Shown: in pieces, positions 35,998-47,900 of the stretch
Layout of the letters: every line of letters begins with the position of its first letter
How positions within the stretch are numbered: the first letter of the stretch is position 1
Assembly (NCBI GenBank): GCA_016935555.1
Contig: JAFGQR010000041.1
Coordinates: 47,084 to 111,083 of the forward strand
Length of the DNA stretch: 64,000 nt
Source of the DNA: Verrucomicrobiota bacterium
GTDB taxonomy: Bacteria > Verrucomicrobiota > Verrucomicrobiia > Limisphaerales > JAFGQR01
Reading direction: 5' to 3'
The notes under the pieces: generated by a model
Told to the model about the DNA's origin: nothing
Database searches by the model: none
The model's input: only the letters and a program-made list of their open reading frames with translations
Made by a program: the position numbers and the translations under genes

Positions 35998-38900
35998 ATG
36001 AACATGAAACGCATCGCCACGGGTTGCCTGCAAGGGCTTGCCCTGGCCCTGGGCTTGAACCTCGCGGCCGCCCCGGCCAACGACCACTTTGCCGACCGCC
36101 TGCCGCTGCGGGGGTTGATGGTCAGCACGGCGGGTCACAACACCAACGCCACCCGGGAACTGGGCGAGCCGGACCATTGGCCCGGCACGGGCGATCGGTC
36201 GGTGTGGTGGACCTGGACCGCGCCCTCAGACGGGCCCGTGAGCATTACCACCTCGAACAGCTCTTTCGACACCCTCCTGGCCGTCTACACCGGCCCCAGC
36301 GTGTCCAACCTCACCCTCGTCGCCAACAACGACGACGCCCCCGGCATCTGGCCCCGCAGCGGCGTCCAGTTCGCCGCCGCCGCCGGCACCGCCTACCAAG
36401 TCGCCGTCGACGGCTTCGGCCGCCCCGACTCCGCCTCGGGCAGCATCCAGCTCAACATCGCCGGCACCCCGCCGGCCAACCCCGTGTTGCCCCCCGTCGC
36501 CAGCCTGACCCGGCCTGCCGACGCCGCCGTGCTGCGCATCGGCGACATCGAATTGGCGGCGGAGGCGCATGACGACGACGGCCGCATCGTCCAGGTGGAG
36601 TTCTACCAGGGCGACACCCGCCTCGGGCAGGACACGGCGCACCCCTACGCGTTCACCTGGAGCAATGTCCCCGTCGGCCAATACGCGCTTCACGTCGTCG
36701 CCACCGACGACACCGGCATGGCCACCACCTCCGCCGTGGCCCAGGTGTCGGTCGTCGTCAACCCCCCGCCCTTGGTCCGGCTCACCGCCCCCACCAACAC
36801 CCAGTCCTTCGTCGTGCCCCTCCACCTCGTCATCCAGGCCGACGCCGAAGATGACGACGGCTTGCAGGGGGTGGCGTTCTTTGTCGGCGACACGGTATTG
36901 GGTTATGACACCAACGCGCCCTACAGTCTGGTCCGGTCCAATGTGCTCGCGGGCGTCTACGCCCTGAAGGCCGTCGCGGTGGACACGCTGGACGCGCTCG
37001 GCACCTCCGCCGTGGTCCACATCACGGTCACCGGCAACTATCCCCCGACCGTCACCCTGACCAATCCGCCCCACGGCGCCGCCTATGCCGCGCCCGCGAC
37101 GATCAGCCTGGGCGCCGCCGTGGCGGATCTGGACGGCACGGTGGAGAAAGTCGAGTATTACCAGGGCAACGCGCGGCTGATGGAGGCGACCAACCCGCCG
37201 TTCACGGCGGTGTGGGCCAATGTGAGCACGGGCCAGTATGTCTTGCGGGCGGTGGCCACCGACAACGGCGGCGTCCTGGCGACGTCGCCGCCGGTCAGCA
37301 TCACGGTCACCCAGCAGGTGTTCACCGTCACCAATCTGCTCATCGCCGACAACGCCGTCTGGCGATACCTGGACAACGGCACCGACCAGGGCACCCTGTG
37401 GGTGGGAACCAATTTCGACGACAGCGCGTGGGCCAGCGGGCCGGCGCAGCTTGGCTACGGCGACGGCGACGAGGCGACGGTGGTGGGCTACGGGGGCAAC
37501 GCCAACGCCAAGTATACCACGACCTATTTTCGGCACTCGTTTGTGCTCACCAACGCCGCCACCTACACCAACCTCGCCATGGAGATGATCCGCGACGACG
37601 GCGCGGTCGTCTACCTCAACGGCGCCGAAGTGTTCCGCAGCGACAACGTGCCTCTCGGCCAGAATTACCTGACCCTCACCACCAGCACCCCCAGCGAGCC
37701 CATCCAGCCCGATCTCGCCGACTGGGACCCGGCGTTCCTCATCGAGGGCACGAACGTCGTCGCCGTCGAAATCCACCAGCACGCGCCCGACAGTTCCGAC
37801 ATCAGCATGGCCCTCGCCCTGGTCGGCATCAGCGACACCTACGTCAGCAACGGCCCCCCCACTCTCACCCTCATCAGCCCCACCAACGGCGCCCAACTCA
37901 CCGTCCCGACCGACTTGGTGCTTCGGGCGGACGCCGAAGACGACTTCGGCATCGTGCGGGTTGAGTTCTACGATGGCCCGGCGAAACTGGGCCAGGCGGC
38001 AACGTATCCTTACCAGTTCACGCTCACCAACGCCCTGGCCGGCGTGTACGACATCCACGCCGTCGCCATCGACATCTTCGGCGTCGCCGTCACCTCCGCC
38101 GTCGCCCAAGTCACGGTGACGGGCAATTACGCGCCGTTCGTGGCGATCGCCACTCCTGCCGACGGCACCACCGCGGTGGCGCCCGCCGGTTTCATCGTGG
38201 AAGCCGATGCGGTGGACCTCGACGGGATCGTGACGCGGGTTGAATTCTACCAGGGCGCAACGTGGCTGGGCGAAACCAACCAGGCACCCTATCGTGTTGC
38301 GTGGACCGAAGTTGGCGTGGGCACCTACACGCTCACGGCGGTGGCCACCGACAACAGCGGCCAGACGCGCACCTCGGCGGTGGTGACCGTCTCGGTCGCG
38401 CTGAACACGCCGCCCCAGGTGGCCCTGGTCACGCCCGCCCCAAACGAGGCGTTCATCGACACCGAGAGCATCGTGCTCCAAGCCGCCGCGACCGACACCG
38501 ACGACGGCGTGGGCCTCGTCGAGTTTTTCATGGGCGCCACCCTGCTGGGCCAGGACATGGCGAGTCCGTTCGAGTTCACCTGGAGCGGCATGGCCACGGG
38601 CACCTATTGGCTGAGCGCGGTGGCCACAGACGTGGGCGGATTGCAGGCGACGTCGGCGCCGGTGCGGGTGGTGGTGGTGGATGCGAGCCGGGCCTTTGGC
38701 GGGCTGGGCTTTGATGGCGCGGACGACCATGTCACGTTCGGCCTCGCCGCGCCGCTGGGCCTGGCGCAGTTCACGGTCGAAACCTGGTTCAAATGGCGCG
38801 GCACTGGCACCACGGCCAATACCGGCGGCGGGGGCGTGAACGCGTTGCCGCTCGTGGCCAAGGGCCGGGGCGAATCGGACGCCAACAATCTGGATATGAA

Positions 38901-41900
38901 TTATTTCCTGGGCCTCGATCCTGTCACCCGGGTTCTCGTGGCCGACCTCGAGCAGGGCGCGGTGCCCCCCCCTGGATCGCCCGGCCTCAATCAGCCCGTG
39001 CGTGGCGTGACCCCCGTCATCCCCAACGTCTGGCACCATGCTGCGGTCACCTACGACGGCACCCAATGGCACCTGTTCCTCGATGGCGCGCTCGAAACCA
39101 ACGTCTATGTCGGCCAGCCCCCCCGCTCCGACAGCATCCAGCACGCCTCCCTTGCCACCGCCCTCAATTCCGAAGGCGCACCCTCCGGCTATTTCGGCGG
39201 CGTCCTCGACGAAGTCCGCATCTGGAACTACCCGCGCACGCCCGGCCAGGTGGCCAGCAACTGGACGCAGAAAATCGAGGCGGAGGCGGGGCTGGTGGGG
39301 CGCTGGTCGCTGGATGAAACCAACGGCACCGTCGCCGCTGACAGCTCGGGCAGCGGCGTTCACGGCACCCTGGTCAACGAGCCGTTTTGGACGCTGGGCT
39401 ATTCGTTCGCCTCGCCCCCCCATGTGGACATTACCAGCCCCCTTGCCGGCGCCGTGTTCCTCGCGCCCGTGACCATCCACATCGCCGCCAGTGCCACCGA
39501 CGACGACGGCACCGTGGCGCGCGTGGAATTCTTCGCGGACGACGCCAGGCTGGGCGAGGCGCCGTCGGCGCCGTATGTCCTCGACTGGGCAGCCACGGCG
39601 CCCGCGTTTGTGACCCTCACGGCGGTGGCCACCGACAACGCCGGTCTGGCGACGACGTCGGCGCCGGTGACGATTCTCGTCGAGAACGCGATCGTGCAGT
39701 TGACCAGCCCCAGCCAGCACGCACGGTTTGTCATCCCCGATCCGGTCCCCCTGGCCGCCGCCGTCTCAGACACCAACGGCGTGATTGCGCGCGTCGAGTT
39801 TCTCGACGGCGAGACCGTGATCGCTCAATCCACCAGCCCGCCCTTCGCCGCGTCCTGGGTGGGCGCCTCCTGGGGACCGCATCGCCTGTGCGCGGTCGCC
39901 GTGAACGCCGGCGGCATCCGCAGCACCTCGGCGGTGTTTGACATCCTGGTGGTGAGCAACCTGGCGCCCGCGGTGGTCATTGCCTCGCCCGTCAACGACG
40001 CGTGGTTCTATGCCCCGGTCGACGTCACGGTGACGGTGCTGGCCGAGGACAGCGACGGGAGCATCACCAACGTCGTGTTTTACGCGAACGGCAATCTGTT
40101 CGCCGAGGACAATACCAGGCCTTACCGGCCGGTGTGGGCCCAGCCGGCCCTGGGAACCTACGACCTCCAGGCGGTCGCCTTCGACAATCGCGGCCTTGCC
40201 GCCACCTCCGCCGTCGTCCGCGTCGCCATCCTGTCCAATACGCCTCCCGCCATCGCTCTCACCAGCCCGCCTGACGGGCGCGGCTATTTCGCGCCCGCCG
40301 TGGTCGCCCTGGAAGCGGCCGCCACCGACACCGACGGGGTCCTCCGCGTCGACTTTTTCTCGGGGACGAACCGGCTGGGGGGCGCCACGAACGCGCCATT
40401 CCAGTTCGTATGGAGCCCGGTGCCCATTGGCGATTACCTGCTCCACGCCGTCGCCACCGACGCCTACGGGCTGGCGGGCACCTCGGCCGTGGTGAGCATC
40501 ACGGTCACCAACAACGATCCCCCCGCCGTCACCCTGCTTCAGCCCACCAACAATGCCATCTTCACCGACCTCGACACCGTGACGATCCTGGCCACCGCCA
40601 CCGACATGGACGGCATCGCACAGGTGGATTTTTACGCGGACAACAGCCCGCTGTCCAGCGACGACACCAGTCCCTACGAATACCCCTGGAGCCGCCCTCC
40701 CGGCGGCGGCCACAGCCTGGTCGCGGTGGCGACCGATGCCGTGGGCTTGCGGTCCACCTCGGCGCCGGTGAGCATTTCGGTCATCGGCTCGGTGCCCTTC
40801 ACCAACACCCTCATCACGTTCGGCGCGGGGTGGAAGTATCTCGACAATGGCACTGACCAGGGCACCGCCTGGAGCGCGCCGGGCTTTGACGACAGCGCGT
40901 GGGCTGCCGGCCCGGCGGAGCTGGGCTACGGCGAATCCGACCAGGCCACCACGGTCAGCTTCGGTCCCGACCAGAACAACGTGTACATCACCACCTACTT
41001 CCGGCATGCGTTCCTCGTGGACGACCCGGCGCCGTTCGAGTTCCTCAACCTGCGGCTCAAGCATGACGACGGCGCAGTGGTCTACCTCAACGGCACCGAA
41101 ATCTACCGGGTCAACCTCCCCAGCGGCACCATCACCTCGCAAACGCGCGCGCCCAACACCGCCGAAAACAGCCTCGTCGCCGGCTCCGCCAGCGTCAGCC
41201 TGCTCGCCGCCGGCACCAACGTGGTCGCCGTCGAAATGCACCAGCAAAGCCCCACCAGCTCCGACCTGAGCTTCGACTTTCAACTCGAGGCGGTCTTCAA
41301 CAACGTGCTGCCCACCGTGTTGCTCACCAGCCCTCCCCACCAGGCCGTGTTCGACGCCCCCGCCGATGTCCCCCTCGCCGCCACCGCCTTCGACACCGGG
41401 GGCGCGCTCGCCTTGGTCGAGTTCTTCGTGGACGGCGAGAAGGTGGGCGAGGATCCCACGGCGCCGTACGAGTTTCTCTGGACAAACGTGGCGGTGGGAG
41501 GGGACTTCGCCCTGTCAGCGCAGGCCACCGACAACCTCGGCGGCGTCACCCTCTCCCCCACCGTCCTCATCACCGTCAACGGCAACCGCCGCCCCACCGC
41601 CCGCATCACCTCCCCCGCCGACGGCGCCGCCTATGTCGTTCCCGCCACCGTGCCCATCACCGTCGCGGCGGAGGACCCTGACGGCGCGGTCACGAACGTG
41701 GCGTTTTACGCCAACGGGCTCAAGCTCGGCGACGCCGCGGCCGCGCCGTTTCGCTACGACTGGTCGAACGCGGTGATTGGCGACTACGTGCTGCGCGTCC
41801 TGGCAACCGACAATCTCGGGCTGTCGGTGACCTCGGCGCCCGTGGCGGTGACGCTGGCCCAGACGCCGCCGCCCCAAACCCTGATCCCCTGGGGCGCCTT

Positions 41901-44900
41901 GTGGCGCTACCTGGACAACGGCTCCAACCCGGGCGCAACCTGGGTGGCAACCAACTTCAACGACGCGACATGGGCGCAGGGCTACGCGCAATTGGGCTAC
42001 GGCGAAAGCGACCAAGCCACCACGGTGGGCTACGGGCCTGATTCCTACAACAAATACCCCGCCACCTTCTTCCGGCACTCGTTCGTGATCGCCGATGCGT
42101 CTCTCTACAAGTCGTTGAGTCTCGATCTGATCATGGACGACGGAGCGGTCGTGTACATCAACGGGCAGGAGGCGTTCCGGGGCCACATGCCCGGCGGCAC
42201 CATCACGTATCGCACCTGGGCCAGCGCCAACGGCGAGAACACCCAGGCCGCCACCAACCTGCCGGCCACCCTGCTGCAAACCGGCACCAATGTCGTCGCC
42301 GTCGAAGTCCACCAGGACGAGGGCGACTCTTCGGACATCAGCTTCGACCTGCAACTCATCGGCAACACCACCAACGCTCTGCCCCTGGTCAGCATCACCT
42401 CGCCCGCCGACCAGGCCGTGTTCACCGAACCCGCCACGTTCACCCTGACCGCCTCGGCCACCGACCGCGACGGGTCCGTGACCAACGTGCAGTTCTACCA
42501 GGACACCCTCCTGCTGGGCGAAGACAGCACCGCCCCCTACAGTCTCTACTGGCCCAATCTCACCGCCGACCGCTATAACTTCACCGCCGTCGCCACCGAC
42601 AACCTCGGCGCGTCCAGCACCTCCGCCGTCGTCCAAGTCTTCGTCGTCGTCTCCACCGCCCCCACCGTCGAGTCCTTTGTTCCCGCCGAGGGCCCCGTCG
42701 ACAGCCTCACCCAGCTGACCGTGAACTTTGCGGAACCGGTCACGGGGGTGGATGCCGCCGACCTGCTCGTCAACGGGGCGCCTGCGGTGGCCGTGGCCGG
42801 CTCGAGCACCACCTACACGTTCTTCTTTCCGCAGCCCGCCGAGGGCGTGGTGGAGGTGAGCTGGGCGGAGCACCACGGGATCGTCGACCGCGAGGATCCC
42901 CCAAAACCCTTCAGCGGGCGCGCTCCCGGCGACACGGCGCGCTATCAGCTCACCGACACCCTGCCCCCGGCCATCGTCGCCGTGGCGCCCGTTCCCGGGG
43001 CCACCGTGCCGGAGCTTACCCGGATTCGGCTGGTCTTCAGCGAGCCTGTCGGGGGCGTTCAGGCCGCTGATCTGCTCCTCAACGGCATCCCCGCCAGCGC
43101 CGTCGACGGCTCGCTGGCGGGTCCGTATGAGTTCACAGTGGTGTCGCCTTCCGCCGGCCTCGTGGACATCGCCTGGGCCGCCAACCACGGCATCCACGAT
43201 TTTGCCGCGGCGCAAAACGCGTTTGTCCCGGACCCGTGGACCTACGCGCTTCACGCCCCCGTCATCGAATCGGGCATCTTGATCCATGAAATCATGTACC
43301 ACCCCGCCTCCGAGGAGCCCCGCGAGGAATACATCGAGCTTTACAACACCAATGCCGCTTCCGTCAGCCTTGCCGGCTGGACGGTCACCGGCGGGATTGA
43401 TTTCACGTTCCCTGACGTGAGCATTTCCGCGCGCGGCTATTTGGTGGTGGCCGCCGACCTCGCCACGTTCCAGGCCAAGTATCCCGCCGTCCCCAACGTC
43501 GTCGGGGGCTGGGAAGGACAGTTGAGCAACAACGACGACAACCTCCGGCTGCGCAACGCGCTGGGGGATGTGGTCAACGAAGTCCACTACGCCGACGAAG
43601 GCGACTTTGCGGTCCGGCAGCGGGGCGCTTATGACCGCGGCTACTACGGCTGGGCCTGGTACGCGCCTCACGACGGTTACGCCACCAACACCGCCAACAA
43701 CCAGGTGGAAAGCAACAAGTCCCTCGAACTCGTCAATCCCGCCCTGCCCAATAACCACGGCCAGAATTGGGCCCCCAGCACCCCCGCCAACGGCACCCCT
43801 GGCCAGCCCAACTCCGCCACCGTTGCCGACATCGCCCCCCTCGTCTGCGAGGTCGCCCATTTCCCGCCCGTCCCGCTGGCCACCGATGCGGTCACCATTA
43901 CGGCGCGGATTGTGGACGAAAACCCCGCGGGCCCCGCCAGCCTCACCCTTTACAACCGCAACGCCGGCAGCACTTCGCCACCCAACTTCACCGCCATCCC
44001 CATGTTCGACGACGGCCAGAACGGCGACGGCCTGGCCGGCGACGGCGTTTATGGCGCCGTCCTGCCCGCTGCCGCCGCCGGCACCATTGTCGAATACTAT
44101 GTCTCGGCGACCGACAGCGGCGGCCGCACCCGGACCTGGCCCGCCGCGGCGCGCCAATTGGACGGGTCGTTTGCGCAGACGGCCAACGCGCAGTATCGGG
44201 TGGACAACGAGACGGTGGCCAACGCCATGCCGATGTACCGCGTGATCCTGACGGCCGCCGAATACCAGGAATTGCAGAACATGCTCTCCAGCCAGCCCAA
44301 CAGCGACGCCGAGATGAATTGCACCTTCATCACCGTCAACGGCACCGGCGCCGATGTCCGCCACCGGTGCGGCATCCGCAACCGCGGCGCCGGCAGCCGC
44401 AGCCGCTCGCCGCACAATTACCGCATCAATGTCCCCAAGGACAACCGCTGGAAGGATCTTTCCGAGCTGAACCTCAATGCCAACTTCATCCACCTCCAGC
44501 TGCTTTGCAGCACCCTTGCCCTCAAAGGCGAATTGCCCGTCGCCGCCGCGCGCGCCGTGCAACTCCGCATCAACGGCACCAACCCCGCCCGCAGCGGCGA
44601 ACCCGTCAACGGCTCGAGCACCGGGTCCGGCTTCGGCAGTTACCTGTTCCTCGAACCGATCGGCGGCGAATGGGCCGGCTTGCATTTCCCCGACGACCCG
44701 AACGGGAATGTGTATCGCGCCTCGCGCTACCCATGGACCGCCAACCTCGACTATCAAGGCGCCAGCCCCGCCACCTACCTGGGCCTCGGCTACACCAAGG
44801 TCTCCAACCAAAGCGCCAACGACTGGTCCGACCTCATCGCGCTGACCTACGCCCTGTCCCCCAACACTCCCGATGCCAACTACGTCGCCACCGTCCGCCA

Positions 44901-47900
44901 ACACGTCAACGTCGACCAATGGCTGCGCTACTTCGCGTTCTGCAACTTCGTCAACTACAACGAAAGCGCCCTGTGCAACGGCGTCGGCGACGACTACGCG
45001 ATGTATCGCGGCATCCGCGACCCCCGCTTCCTGCTGGTCGCCCACGACTTCGACACAACGCTCGGCATGGGCGACGGCGACCGCTTGCCGAATCCCACCA
45101 CCTCGATCTGGCGCATGGTGGACAGTCCGCGCTCGACCGATCCCGCGTCGCGGGCGAACTTTCTGACGCGGTTCATGCGGCACAACGAGTTTGCGCCGGT
45201 TTACCTGAAGGAATACAAGCGGCTGCTCGACACGGTGTTCTCGCCGGAGATCTTCAATCCCACCGCCGACCAGGTGCTGGGCGGCTGGGTGCCCGACGCC
45301 ACCCAGATCGCGCCGATCAAAACCTTCCTCCTCAACCGCCGCACCGGCGTGCTTGCGCAATTCCAAACGAACTATTCTGTGTCCATCCCCCTGGGCCAGA
45401 GCGGCAGCTACTACGTCGCCAACGCCCCCGTCATCACCTCCATCACCGGCTACGGCAATGTCCTCGAAACCCGCGCCGTCCACGTCAACGGCGTCCCCGC
45501 CGTATGGACCGCCTGGAACGGCAACTGGACCGCCGGCAACGTCGCGCTGAACCCCGGCGTGAACGCGCTCCTGGTGCAATGGCTCGGCGACGAAGGCGCC
45601 GAACTCCGGCGCCAAACCCTCGACGTCTGGTATGACGACGGCTCCCTGGCAGCCGTGCCCGCCTCGATTGCCGAAGACTTGAGCCTCACCGCCGCCGGCG
45701 GCCCCTACCAGGTGTCCGCCAACGTCACCGTCCAGGCCGGCGCCACCCTGACGATCGAACCCGGCGCCACCCTCTATTTCGGCCAGGGCACCTCCATGAA
45801 CATCGAGGGCGCCCTCGTGGCCGAGGGCACCGACACACGGCACATCCGCCTGACCCGGCAGCCGGGGACGACTGCGACGTGGGGTGGCATTGCGTTCAAC
45901 GACACCCTGGCCGACAACCGCCTCGCGTACGTCGACATGGAATACGCCAGCACCGGAGACCCGATTGACGCCGACAACTCCCGGCTGCTGTTGGATCACG
46001 TGACGTGGACCGGCACCACGCGGACCATCGTGGACATGAACATGTCCTCCGTCATCATCCGCAACTGCGTCTTCCCCACCATCGCGGATAACGAGGCCGT
46101 CCACGGCACCGGCATGCGCGCCGACGGCTACGTCATCCTCGAAGGCAATTACTTCGGCGGCACCACCGGCTACAGCGATATCATCGACTTCACCGGCGGC
46201 CAGCGCCCGGGCCCCATCATTCAGATCCTCAACAACCTGTTCAACGGCGGCAGCGATGACGCGCTCGACTTGGACGCCACCGACGCCCATATCGAAGGCA
46301 ATACCTTCCTGAACATCCACCAGGACGCCGCCCGCGACAGCGGCTCCTATGCCATCGCCACCGACACCGGCGCCGCCGTCACCGTCGTCCGCAATCTCTT
46401 CTACAACAATGACCACGCCCTCCTGCTCAAAAACGGCGCCTCCGCCGTTTTCGACAACAACACCGTCGTCCTCATCCGCACCAACCCCCCGTCCGCCGTC
46501 CCCGCGTCCGTCATCTGTTTTGGCGAACCCCAGCGCCCCGGCGTGACCGGCGGCGCCGGCGCGACGCTCGACGGCAACATTTTCTGGGACATCGACGCCA
46601 ACCGGCACTTCCTGTTCTTCACCAACGGCGCCATGTTCCTGTCCGTCAACCACAGCATCCTCTCCGGCACCAACCACCCCGGCACCGGCAACTCCCGCCT
46701 CGACCCCCGCTTCGTCAATCCCACCGGCGATTTCCAGCTGCGGTCCGATTCGCCGGCGCGCGGCACCGGCCCGAACGGGTTGGACATGGGGGCGTATGTG
46801 CCGGCCGGCCCGACCCTCACGGGCGAGCCCTTGTCGCCCACGCCGGCCACGACCGCGACCCTCACGGTCGCCGGCCCGGGCATCACGGATTATCAATACC
46901 GGGTCAACGACGGCGTTTACCAGCCGGAGACGTCCGTGACCAATCCCATCGTGCTCACCGGCCTCACCAACGGCGTCTACACCGTTTACGTCGTCGGGAA
47001 AACCTCCGCCGGCGTCTGGCAGGACCTCGCCCTTCCCACCGCTTCCCGCACCTGGTCCGTCAGTGCCACGGCCAGCGGCCTGTGGATCAATGAACTCCTG
47101 GCCCGCAACGAAACCATCGCCATCCAGGGCGAACACCCGGACCTGGTCGAGTTGGTAAACCGCGGCTCCCAGCCGGTCGACCTCAAGGATTTCAGCCTCA
47201 CCGATGACCTGCAGGATCCGCGCCAGTTCACCTTCCCGCCCGGCACCGTGCTGGGTCCCGGCAAATACCTCGTGCTTTACGCCGACAACGAAAACACCCC
47301 GCCCGGCCTGCACCTCGGGTTCGGCCTGGCCCAGGACGGCGATGCCCTCCACCTGTTCTCCCCCCAAGGCCAGCGTCTCGACTTCGTCGTCTTCGGACTC
47401 CAAGTGGCGGATCTGTCCGTCGGCCGGCGCGAGAATGGCGAGTGGGGGCTGACGCGCCCGACCTTCGGCGAAGCGAACGTGGCTGTGCCGGTGGGCGCCG
47501 CGGACGTGTTGAGGATCAACGAATGGCTGGCGGCCGGGCCCTCCGCAGGGACGCCGGACTTCATTGAGTTGTACAATCCGAACACGGCGCCCGCGGCGTT
47601 GGGCGGCCTCTACCTGACCGACGCGCCCGAGACCTGCCAGAACCTCCACGCGATCGCGCCCCTGAGTTACATCAATGCCGGCGGCTACGCGCTGTTCCTC
47701 GCCGACAACAATCCGGACGCCGGCCCGAGCCATCTGGGATTCGCCCTGGCGGCCGAGCACGGGTTGATCGGTCTGCTGGCGCCGGACCTGGCGGCCATTG
47801 ATGTCATCGCCTACGGCCCCCAGACCAACAGCATCGCGATGGGCCGAAGCCCCAACGGCACCACCAACGTCACCTTCTTCGCCACCGCCACCCCCGGCTC

